The position numbers were made by a program, and so were the translations under genes. Of a stretch of 64,000 bases of DNA, positions 12,801 through 25,500 are shown in pieces; the stretch's first letter is position 1; each line of letters begins with the position of its first letter. Source of the stretch: Glandiceps talaboti (Eukaryota > Hemichordata > Enteropneusta > Spengelidae); the NCBI RefSeq assembly GCF_964340395.1, contig NC_135552.1, forward strand, positions 4,167,201 through 4,231,200, read 5' to 3'. The notes beneath the pieces are model-generated. The model had not been told where the DNA came from, did no database searches, and saw nothing but the letters and a program-made list of their open reading frames with translations.

Positions 12801-15800
12801 TATACTATATACTATACTATACTATACTATACTATACTATACTATACTATACTACACTATAGTGTAGTATAGTATATACAGTAATATAGTATAGTATAGT
12901 ATAGTATAGTGCATAGTATATAGTGTATAGCATAGTAGAGTATATAGTATAGTATACTATAGTATAGTATATAGTATATAGCAGAGTATAGTATATAGTA
13001 TTTATTGTATAATATAGTATATAGTATAGTATAGTATAGTATTAGAGTATAGTATAGTATAGTATAGTACAGTATAGTATAGCATATCATAGTACAGTAT
13101 AGTATTATAGTATAGTGTATAGTATAGTATAGTATAGTATAGTATAGTATAGTATAGTATAGTATAGTATAGTATAGTTAAGTATAGTATAGCATATCAT
13201 AGTATAGTATAGTATTATAGTATAGTGTATAGTATAGTATAGTACTGTATAGTATATCATAGTATAGTATAGTATAGTATAGTATAGTTCAGTATAGTAT
13301 AGCATATCATAGTATAGTATAGTATTACAGTATAGTGTATAGTATAGTATAGTATAGTATAGTATAGTATAGTATAGTATAGTATAGAAAACCTTTGAAA
13401 GAGAAGATGGACGCGACACTTGAGTTAGAAGACCGACACTTGAACTAGAAGACCGACACTTGAATTAGAAGACCGACACTTGAACTAGAAGACCGACACT
13501 TGAATTAGAAGACCGACACTTGAACTAGAAGACCGACACTTGAACTAGAAGACCGACACTTGAATTAGAAGACCGGTTTTTTGAACTAGAAGACCGACAC
13601 TTGAATTAGAAGACCGGTTTGTCGTTATCGGCCACGGCAATCCACCGCTAATCTGTGTGTTTGAAAACATTCCGGATAACTGTGGGAATTGATTGACTGC
13701 ATTCTGGCTGGTTGATGGTACTGAGGAATGTGTTGTTGCACGATCTCCGATCGGCTGCATTTGTTGGGCATTGTTGACGTGACGTAACGTGATTTACTAA
13801 ATCTTAGGGAGCGATCAGTTTTTACAGCCGGGGGGGGGGGGGGGGGGTCGGTAAATCGGGGTGGTGGGGGCACCTTAATTTGGGACAAAAAGAAGGGGGT
13901 CATCATTTTTACAAAGTGAATAAGGGGGGGGGTCACCTTATTTTCAACAACTGAACGAAAGCATGACCCACCCTGCTGTACTTAAATTTCCATACAACAA
14001 ATGTATGTGCATACAATAAACCATAAACACATAAGAAATGAAATACCTTGAAATTTACTGGACGGTCTGACTCTAAAATCTGTGCCTACATTGACCTGAA
14101 CATGTTGATTTGCACACAAACACAGCCAATAGAGACACACTTTCAAATAATTCAATGAATTTGTATCTTTAAATGGTAACTGACCTCCACTGTGCACGTT
14201 TTCCCCAAATTTTCTCACTTTCTACTTGATCTTTTTTTTAAATATTTGTGTCAATATGACTTGAAATGATTTAAACTTTTGAACCCCTGAAATTAGTGAT
14301 ACTTTTATATAACTAAGTCGTGTTTTACTGCTGAATGGTTCTCTAAATGGCCTCCAAGTAGTGTCCATTTTTCAAAAAGCCCTTACCTTGGGAGGGGGAC
14401 CCCTCCCAACCCCCAATCCTCCGCTTGTATAGCAGGCGCGCGCGCGTAGCGATATTACGATACTTTACAATTAGCTGAATTAATCTGTAATGGTAATAGT
14501 TCACTCAATCTAAGAGATATCCTAGAACTTTTGGTTACTACTAAACCATGAATATTTTGCATGTCCAGGAACAATCAATCATACTTCTCATAGAGTTCCT
14601 GTCTAAAGAGTTTTATACATGTGAAGCAATGGATTTGGGACTCAAATTTACCAGATACACTTAAAATTACTGAATGTGAGAAGTAAAAGTAACTATGCAG
14701 TGTGCTGTATCGTGCTTTTTAGAATCTAGTGTGTCTTTTGCAAGTACAAGAAGAATATTTCTTGTCAACAGATGTCGGGGGGGGGGGGGGTCAGTGTGTT
14801 TTTTATTTGTCAGAGGGGGGATTGTTTTGTGGATGAATCACAGGGGGGGGGGGGTCACTATTTTGAAGTACAACACGAACAAGAAGTCACCGGCCCACCC
14901 CCGGCCGTATAAAAAACTGATCACTCCCTTACCAGTCTTTAAAACAGACAAAACACAAAGTACTACTTGAAATATTTATACATTTATTATCTTATCTTGT
15001 AAGTTTTCTTATATCTAGAGTGTCATGTGCTTGCCATGCCATTGTTATCACTTTACACAGAACCCTTTTCCTTTGCTTTGCAATATGCTTCTTCTATGTG
15101 TGACACATTGGCTTTGGTTTCTGTCCTATTAAAATCAGTGACAGAAAATCTAGCCAACCTTGTTTACTTTCCCAAAGATCACCTAAGAATTTGTCAACTT
15201 GGAGATTACTTTGGAAAGAGTTCCTTTAAATTCAACTATCGCCAATAATAGCAAAACAAATTGAAAATTACATATATAATTTATTATATCATATTCTATT
15301 ATATTATATCGTTATCATTATCGTATTCAATATTTGTAAATCATTGTAAGTGAGAGGTAAAAGAGGTTCTCATTGTTTTTCACTGTATTACCAATAATAT
15401 ATTTGATAGCAAGCTCGAAAAAAGTACTTGCCACCTTTTCAGACTGTACAACAGGCAAAACTTGTAACAGGTTTTTTTTTCTCATTTTTTGAAATTTATC
15501 AATAAAAATAAGAGATGATATCCCACTTGATATTATATGGCTGGTTCCTTTCCTTCAAATTCCAAACTTGTTTGGATAGCTCAGACTGACTGGTTGTGTG
15601 CTTTCACAATACTCGACATGTTCGGCATATGCATGCAACTGTAATTTATCTTAGGAAATCTGAAGTTAAGTTACAGTTGCATGCCGAACATGTCGAGTAT
15701 TGTGAAAGCACACAAGTCAGTCAGTACAAACCATACACAGAAAGCTAATAAATCCTGCAGCTGTAGAGATCGCAAACAATGTCCACTCAACGGCAACTGC

Positions 15801-18800
15801 CTATCAACCAGCATAAGGGACTGGTCAGTTTCTTCGGCCGGGGGGGGGGTCCGGTGGATTGGTGGGGGGGGGGGGTCATCCTGTTTTTGAAATTGGCAGT
15901 AGGGGGGGTCATGCTGTTTTGAAAATTGTGGATAGGGGGGTCATTGTGTTTTGAATTGTGATGGAAGAAAAATATCCTTTCTACAATGGCATATAGCCTT
16001 GTCTGAAATGTGGTACATGTCAATATTTGTTCTTGTCTCTGTTTCTTACGTGAATTCTTTAATATTACTTATTAGTTCAAACATTACTATACATATACAT
16101 ATACATGTATTACCTAGCTACCACACTAGTTACAGAACATGTCATGTAAATGCTTGGCTGTTTCACAATCAATGCTTCACTTATATTGCAGTTTGGGGCA
16201 AAAGTGAACTTGAAGGTTTCATAATGGCAATTTTCATAGATAGTTTATAAATGAAGTTAATCTAAATTGTTCTACTCGTCATGTTATTGACACTACAAAT
16301 CACCACATCTCATCAGATTCCAGTTTCTATTATACACTAGGTATGACCACCTAAAGTTCTCTAACATACCGGTGACTTTATTATACATATATTAATGCCC
16401 CTATACTAATGTTACATGTCTATTTTATGTGATATAGGAAACTCATTTAAAACGTACATTTACGTTAGCTTTTCGAAGCTTGGAAATATTACCTCAAAGG
16501 TTATGAATAACCTAAACATGGTGGGGGAATGTGGACGTCTTCCAATTTTTGTGTCTACATTAAAACGTTGCATCAGTTATTGGTTAAAGCTCCTCCGCAT
16601 GTCTCCAGACAGACTTCCAAGGCAAGCTTATACCATGTTATGTAACCTAGATGAACTTGGTAGGCATACGTGGGCTAGCTACATCAATCAAACATATTCT
16701 GTTCACATACGGGTTCGGGTATGCTTGGTTGGCACAAGAAGTTGGAAACGAAAAAACCTTCTTAAATTTTTTCACCACCAGGGTGTCAGATGTTTGTAAA
16801 CAAATGTGGTATGCTAAGATGGCTGGTAAGCCCAAACTACGTACGTATAGTTCTTTCAAAAGTTTACTTGAGCCTGAAAAATATTTATTTTTGAAGTGTA
16901 ATATTAAATTCATTAGAACGTTCGCGCGATTTCGATGTTCATCACTACCATTAGCGATCGAAGAGGGACGTTACCAAGGCATTGTCTCGCAGGTCAGAGT
17001 ATGTAAAATATGTAAATCTGGTGACATAGAAGATGAATACCATTTCTTTTTTATTTGCTGTACTTACAATTTGTTGAGAGCTGAGTATTTACCACCTTCT
17101 GTATATTGAGAACCAAACTTCAACAAATTCAAAAGATTAATGTGTACATCTGATGATGACTTACTGATTAATTTGTGTAAATTTGTTTTCCAAGCAATGA
17201 AATTGAGAACTTCATTTATAAATTCTGTACCTGTGCAATAAGTGCATGTTATTTTTGTTTCATGTTATGTACTCCTTTTGCATATGGGCCGGTGGCCTAG
17301 TAAAGCAATAAAACCTTATATTATAATAACCTAAACATTGCCTTAGTATCTCATCAAGCAAAAAACTCCATATCTGCCAGGGGGAAAACCCCAAGGACTT
17401 CCTCACCCCTAGAGGTCACTCATGCATTCAACCAACAATCAGATGCACCAACAACCTTTTTACTGTCATAATGGTATTAAACTTTTCTTAAATATTTCAC
17501 CCTATTCTAATTTGAGATGATATTATCTTTTCAAGATGTGAAATGTTTGCCAAGATAGTCTAAAATTGCCTTAATCTCCCCTACCAATGATACTACCATT
17601 ATATGTGCTGACCTTTACTACATGTATATAATGATGCCATTTAGCTTTTTAAGAACATATTTCAACCCTTAGTGTAAGTTATAAAGAATAGTTTCTGATA
17701 CTTGCTGTATTGTAAAGCATGGATTAAGTTATTGCTTGAAAGGGTCTAAATATTGGCTATAAGAGTAAAAATCCTCCAGGGCTTCTAGAGGGAGACCCCC
17801 TCAGACCCCCCGCATGAGGTGGACATATCCCAGTCTCAAGCTCTTCCCCTCTTACTGTCAAGATGCTATCAAAGTATATTTCAAAAGTATTTCAACCTTA
17901 TGTAGTTGCTTTTTACATGTTGGTGCTGTCTTGTAAAGCTTGGAAATGATTTTCTAAAAATGTCTGAATAGTCTCAAAATTGACTTTTCAGAGTTAAAAA
18001 CCTCCTGGGCTTCTAGGGGGAGACCCCCTAGGACCCCCCATGACAGCTGTACATATCCCCTTCTCAGGCTTTCCCCCTACCTTTCACTGTCAAAGATGCT
18101 ATTAAACTCCTTTTGGAATATATTTACCCTGTGTAGTCAATAATTATAATTATGATAGTGCTAACCCGGGATCTTATAAAGTAGATGCAAGACAGTCAAG
18201 CAGTCCACACTGAGTCACGATCAAAAAATACCTGTCACTCATGCGAATATCATATATGGGGGGGGGGGGTCATCATGTTTTAGAATTAAGTGATAGGGGG
18301 GTCAGCCTGTTTGGGTTTTACAGATAGGGGGGTCAGTGACTTTTTGTCGGCCCGATTTAAGAATCCACCGCCCCCCCCCCCCCAGGCTGGAGAAACTGAC
18401 CGGTCCTTAATATACAGGGCACAAGTCACACCAGATAACAACACAAAACTATACTTTGGGCTAACAGAGAACACAGTTAAACAACAATTCTCAAACCACA
18501 AACACACATTTACTCATAAGAAGCTACAGTACAGCACACAGCTATCCAAACAAGTATGGAATTTGAAGGAAAGGAACCAGCCATATAATATCAAGTGGGA
18601 TATTATCACCCAAGCGGCTGCTTACAAGTGAGACGAAACGTTGTAACCACTGTTTAACTGAGAAACTATGTATAATCAATGCTGAAAAGCGTATGTTACT
18701 GAACAAAAAATTCGAACAGATCTCGAAATGTCGCCATGAAGGCAAATACTCACTCGCCAACTACAGAAGTAACCCCCCCCCCCATAAGGATTTAGTCCGA

Positions 18801-19438
18801 TCATCTTGTTTCGCAATATATACATACAAACATTAAGTGTATGTACCGATTTTGACAATCCCAATTTAGTTGTCTGAAGATCGCTCGAAGCGTGAAACTC
18901 TGATTAACGACTTATGACATCCTTATTCTTTTGAATTAGGTCTATAAAGCTCTGCTATTAATATTTGCACTGTTCTCCAGCGAGACATATATGTATAGAA
19001 AAACTCAGCATATACAATATGTCTATACTTGAGCAAACAGTGCTCAATACATATACATGTAGAGCTGTATAACTACAAATAATAGTACAGTATCAAGTAA
19101 GATACACAGGAGCCGTTACACAGTGTTTCATGCTTTCGCAATCATCAGACGACTAACGGTACAGTCAGTGATGTTCTACTATTAAAGTTCAAAAATTCTA
19201 AGACTCCAGTGGAAGTTGGTCAGTACATATCTATTTTGATGTCGGCACTTTGATATTAATTCAGATCGTTTGTTTAATAAAATGGATTTGTCAGCGTAGA
19301 TGATACATAGCTTTTCTGCTTTTCTGACCTCTGATTGCGAAAGCATGAAACTCTGTGTAACGGCTCCTATGTATCTTACTTGATACTGTACCCTAGTATT
19401 AATATATAGTTTTGGTAGTTCTGGAACTCTTTCTTGGT

Positions 19439-19514
<76 letters not shown>

Positions 19515-22500
19515 CTATCAAGGGTACGTGTTTCAAGGTAGCAAATTATATCTCATGTGATAACAAACGTGGAACATTTTTGCAGTTAGGGTAGTACATG
19601 ATTCGTCCCGTCGCTAAAGTAAAACGGTGAAAATCGCCATGATGTATTGTCGGCTACAGTGATTTCCACACAATTGTCTTCGTAAATGATTGATTACAAT
19701 TAAAACTACACAAGGAAACTGTAACAGATTTCACTTTACTTTATTTATCAATAAATGCATGTACCATGGAATTAGAAGTATGCATTACATTTCGGCTTCG
19801 GCAACGTGTATAGTCACCTTGCCTTGCTCAGATATGCCTATGGTTCGTTGAAACTGTTTCTACCTCCATGATCACACCTCAGACCACCAAGCAAACTGAG
19901 ATCACACTATCTATTAATACACGCTTTTGACTGTCTAATTCCTGTAGTGCTACTCTGCTGTGGAAATGATGCAAATTCACAATCTAGACAGTGGGGCAGA
20001 AATCGACAGATACAAGTTGTCAGAGATGTGTCCGCTAATTCTCAGTCAATTCGAGAGAAGAGATTGTGCGGACGAAGAAGACGAAGACGAAAATGAAGTA
20101 CTTGAGTTCGAAGAATTTTGGTCGAGAAGAGTACGTCGCAGCAGTTCTAATGACACCGAATCTGAAGATACTCCAACCACTGCTGAAAGTAAGTACATCA
20201 TGTATAGTAAAAGTGGATAAAGGCCAGGGTCGGGGGGGGGGGGGTATGAGACGGGATTGTGCACCAAGGTTCCTGAACACCCATTCATTTGTAGGAAGTA
20301 TTTCTCGTGGGCGAAACGGGGACACATGATTTAAGATATGTGTAAACGATACTGTTCATCATTGAAAGACTATTATGTCAATATCTGATATTACTGTTGC
20401 GTAACTATCCGTTATTACTGTTATGTCAATGTCTGATATTACTGTCATGTCAATGTCTGATATTACTGTTATGTCAATGTCTGATATTACTGTTATGTCA
20501 ATGTCTGATATCACTGTTACGTCAATATCTGATATTACTGTTATGTTAATGTCTGATATTACTATCATGTCAATGTCTGATATTACTGTTATGTCAATGT
20601 CTGATATTACTGTTATGTCAATATCTGATATCACTCTTATGTCAATGTCTGATATCACTGTTATGTCAATGTCTGATATCACTGTTATGTCAATGTCTGA
20701 TATTACTGTTATGTCAATATCTGATATTACTGTTATGTCAATGTCTGATATTACTGTTACGTCAATGTCTGATATTACTGTTATGTTAATGTCTGATATC
20801 ACTGTCATGTAAATGCCTGTTATTACTGTTATGTCAATATCTGATATTACTGTCATGTCAATGTCTGATATTACTGTTATGTCAATATCTGATATTACTG
20901 TCATGTCAATGTCTGATATTACTGTTATGTCAATATCTGATATTACTGTCATGTCAATGTCTGATATTACTGTTATGTCAATATCTGATATTACTGTTAT
21001 GTCAATGTCTGATATTACTGTTATGTCAATGTCTGATATTACACTGTTATGTCAATGTCTGATATTACTGTCATGTCAATGTCTGATATTACTGTTATGT
21101 CAATGTCTGATATTACTGTTATGTCAATGTCTGATATTACTGTCATGTCAATGTCTGATATTACTGTCATGTAAATGTCTGATATTACTGTCATGTCAAT
21201 GTCTGATATTACTGTTATGTCAATGTCTGATATTACTGTCATGTCAATGTCTGATATTACTGTTATGTCAATGTCTGATATTACTGTTATGTCAATGTCT
21301 GATATTACTGTTATGTCAATGTCTGATATTACTGTCATGTCAATGTCTGATATTACTGTTATGTCAATATCTGATATTACTGTTATGTCAATGTCTGATA
21401 TTACTGTTATGTCAATGTCTGATATTACTGTTATGTCAATGTCTGATATTACTGTTATGTCAATGTCTGATATTACTGTCATGTCAATGTCTGATATTAC
21501 TGTTATGTCAATGTCTGATATTACTGTCATGTCAATGTCTGATATTACTGTTATGTCAATGTCTGATATTACTGTTATGTCAATGTCTGATATTACTGTT
21601 ATGTCAATGTCTGATATTACTGTTATGTCAATGTCTGATATTACTGTCATGTCAATGTCTGATATTACTGTCATGTCAATGTCTGATATTACTGTTATGT
21701 CAATGTCTGATATTACTGTCATGTCAATGTCTGATATTACTGTTATGTCAATGTCTGATATTACTGTTATGTCAATATCTGATATTACTGTTATGTCAAT
21801 ATCTGATATTACTGTCATGTTAATGTCTGATATTACTGTTATGTCAATGTCTGATATTACTGTTATGTCAATGTCTGATATTACTGTTATGTCAATGTCT
21901 GATATTACTATTTTGTTTCATAGTTATACCATTTCTGATCCTGTTTTTATAATGATTGATATATATTTCTGATATTGCTGTACATTCTAATTACGTCATA
22001 TTTCCTTTCGTTGTTTTCAGAGTGGGGTTATGGTTTCCTCTGTGTGACCATTATCAGTTGTTGTTCACTGGTTGGTGCCTTCATTGTACCATTAATGTCT
22101 AAGAAAGCCTATCAGTACGTTCTCATGTTTCTGATCTGTTTGGCAGTAGGAACTCTCTCTGGTAGTGCAATCTTTCATCTCCTGAAAAAGGTAAATAGTA
22201 TAGACCAATAAACATAGAAATGAATTAATGGACTTTTATTTGGATACGAACATGTACAACAGTTGTCCAGTTTCGTTCATCGGTAACCCATACGCCGATA
22301 ATCTAGCCAGTCACTGGGGGCGCTCCAATAAAACTTTGTTTCAGAACAGAAATTTACATGATTTATGCCCCCCCCCCCCACACACACATACCGTAAGCCG
22401 GAATTAAGATGGGTTCATCAGCTTACATGCTGATCACGACGATACATATTGTTTGCCAAGAAAAGACCCAACACGCTCTTCATACGCGTATTCATCAACC

Positions 22501-25500
22501 ATTTGAAATTAAAACCACAATAAACTTGTTAAATGGCTTAAAGTGCGTAAAATCTATTATATATTCCACAGTCACTATACTAAGAGTCTCTAAAGTACTA
22601 ATTTGTGATATCTATATATGAATAATGAGATATTTGTTATCTCATAGCTGTACATGAATAAATTAATGACTTAGGGTTTACATCCTAACACCAGCCAAAA
22701 TCTTGTTGCACTAATTCCGCAAAGTAATACTCAGGCCTAATTAAAAAATTGTGTGGTTCCGATTGCACTCAATTTTAGAATAGGTGGGTTAGGAGGATTG
22801 TTTTATTTCACGTGTGAGTGTCTAGTTCAGGTAGTTATGTTTTCCGTTGTTTACCAAATGCTCTGTGTTTAATTTGGTTTCTTCTCATCAGATGTACAGC
22901 CATTACAGATTGGAAGAACAATTTTATATTGTATATTTAGTCAGTTTCCGCATCCACTATAGCTATTTCTGGCGACACTTCCCAATTTTCGCGATTTTAC
23001 TATTGTTATGTCGAGAGTTATTACATTTGTAACTGACAATCTTTGAATCTGTTTTCAATGCCAATAAGAATTATCGATAACTTTCAGTAGGGAATTGCTT
23101 ATGATAGTTTTCGGAGTTTGGATTGCTTGGTGGTACATCATTTAGTCTAGACAAAGCACAGTTGATATCTTTGCACGTAATAATATTAATGTTAGTTGTT
23201 GGGTCCATGGTTGCCATCATGCACATTTGTGACTATTTTAATAGTCTTTCTTATTTCAATGATAAAATACCTTTTAATGTATTATCTATGTATTTAGTTT
23301 TAGGGATGTCATAATTTATGTGATATAAACTATGTACTGACAAAACAGATATCAATATAATTGAAATTAAGAAATTAATAGGCTTTGAAATGTCATTGTC
23401 ATAAATGTCATCTTTATTATATATTTCTTATTCAAGACACATCAGTTTGAAGGTGTTACATTGACATATTACCTGAAAAACCTGACGATCCTTGGCGGTA
23501 TCTATTTTTTCTTTGTCGTTGAGAAACTGATGAAGATGACTCTGGCAGGAAGAAAGGTAAGGATTTTATATGATTACACTTAGCCGGGACGAGAAAACCA
23601 AGTGGTCTTTCATACGAGGACAACTAATTTTCCAGCAGATCAATCATTTTACGAATTGAGTCCATCTGACCATCGTGAAAAGAAACTAAGAGATAGATTA
23701 CATTTTTCTACGCATATTCCTATAATGTTATGAGAAATGAATAATTAAAACAGTAATACATAGGTAGATATATATAATACAACTTGCAATTGCGCTGAAA
23801 TGTTGATTAGGGTGACGCTATTTTTTTTCTGTTTCTCATTACCCGACCGACCCAAATTTTCAGCTCCGATATCAAAATTCAAAAATATGTTTTGTCCGCC
23901 CATAATATTTTACGGAATAGTGCCCTTTATGTCAAATATAAGCAAGTGTCTAGACTGTCGGTGTCATCTACAGTCATAGTGGCGATGACGACACTTGTTC
24001 ATTTTTTTCATGAGAGAAGTCATTTTAAGTAGGGGAGGGCTGACAACATGCTTATGTGTAGAGAAGCTGAGAAAGAGCTTGTTGCCAGGAATCCAATAAA
24101 AAGAAGATAGAGAGGAGGAGGAGGAGATGGAAAGAAACGTGAAGATTTTTTTTAAATCGACCAACCAACCAATAGTTGCCATGGATGAGTCGAAAATGTA
24201 ATGAGAAATATAAAAAATATAGGGTGTGAAGAGCCGATAATTAACAATATTAACACAAATACATAAGACTTATATTCATGTATTAAGAGGGTGGGCAAGG
24301 GGTGATTTCGTACTTCGAAATCGGGCTATTTTAATGTTCATAAATTGTAAAAACATTGGACTAAAGCTCGTAAAATCTTAATTGCATGGTCACCGTACTG
24401 AATCATCAACTATTTACTTTGACTGTAAACTGTAAAAACACAACTTTTTCGTAGACGTAAAAACAATACCGTACATGTACCGTAACTGTACGAATTTTGA
24501 ATTCGACACAACAAAGGAATCATATTCCTGAGTTCAGCAGAATTTCTGTGGAATTGCTTTTGGAAAGTATACGGATTTTAGATTCATCTGTTGTTGATGT
24601 CTGTCCGTTCATAAAATAAACAAATTTAAACAATTGAAGAAAACGTAATCAAAACAAAATTGACCCCCCCCCCCCCCATTTATAAAAATTGATTAGGATG
24701 GCATTTTCTTGAACAAAGTAACAGTATGTATACGGGTTTAAAGATAAATCAGATTTGTGTCGATCGACTCTTTGCACACTAATCAGGGGGGAGGGGCATT
24801 ATGAGTCCATGAAATGTAAAGTTAACGTAAACACATTCACTCGCTAACTCGCTGGTTCAACAGATAGTGATATGTTCGGCTGTTTCGGAAATATTAAGGT
24901 GCGTTTAAGTGCGTGGATCGAGTTGGTCAGTACAATACAGATCGTTTTCAGACTGCATATGGTCACTGATGTGTAATAACTTTTGAAATGAGATCCCCAT
25001 TTGGATGAACAATGGATATTTATTTTGCATTTTTAATTCATAAAACAACACTACTGTAATGTTTTTGTGTGTTTGTAAAACAATAATCAAAAACTTAAAG
25101 AATGTGTACAACAACTTTTAACACTCTTCTTAGACCTGGTCCATGCTATTTCACACGGTTTTCTCAAGTAGGAAATCATAGTAGAGTTGTCTTAAGAATC
25201 AACAATCCAATAATACCCATTAGTCATCCATATAGCCACTTTAATTGGATTATAAATGACCACAAAGATTACTACTAAGTATCAAAAACCTTTAATTTGG
25301 ACTTGTATGGTGAAAGCTCATCTGTGCAAAAGTTCAGTCTAAGCTCAGACCACTAACAACATTTTTTACTGGTCTGAGGTCTAAGGTAATGGCTTTGGCC
25401 TTGTGTTTTGATAGCAGTTACGAACAGTCAAGTCACCATTTTCACATCCGAAAATCAGTATTTGTTGTGTCTAGTCATTTTCTGATACAAAATCTCATAC

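Larger units (their letters stand above)
15811..18403. mobile_element. Inverted-terminal-repeat DNA element, copy C, inserted in the Penelope ORF
   Basis: Ends AGGGACTGGTCAGTTTCTT and the complement of GGACCGGTCAGTTTCTCC are the copy-A type of terminal repeat with G-run modules (GGGGGGTCAT..GTTTTGA). ATA flanks both sides and occurs once in the inferred empty site, consistent with a 3-bp target duplication. It carries a LINE fragment at 16416-17330 and a GC-rich tandem repeat at 17370-18130. Confidence 0.72.
15681..18780 (+). pseudogene. Penelope-like element 3' ORF: linker and GIY-YIG endonuclease, split by a transposon
   Basis: The first part (15681-15810) reads [13 protein letters not shown].., [20 protein letters not shown], the cysteine linker before the PLE endonuclease. 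The second part (18404-18780) continues [18 protein letters not shown].. FSNHKHTF.. [20 protein letters not shown], then (frameshifted) [14 protein letters not shown].. [13 protein letters not shown]. This is the GIY-YIG domain with its zinc-type tail. Removing the insert rejoins the frame at ..STSI-YRAQVT. Confidence 0.82.

Noticed and set aside
13545-13760. Minus-strand 71-codon frame beside the fold-back as a host gene
   Set aside because: It runs into the 20-bp repeat array. The non-array part (..[20 protein letters not shown]..) is not recognised and could be the tail of a lost transposon ORF.
20355-21920. CRISPR-like array
   Set aside because: The repeats are contiguous without unique spacers, and the context is eukaryotic; the same holds for the 58-bp and 54-bp arrays.
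20423-21972. Long open frames (129-336 codons) on both strands as repeat proteins
   Set aside because: They arise from a 24-bp minisatellite whose period is a multiple of three. They lie between two well-supported ZIP exons, and every frame is equally open.
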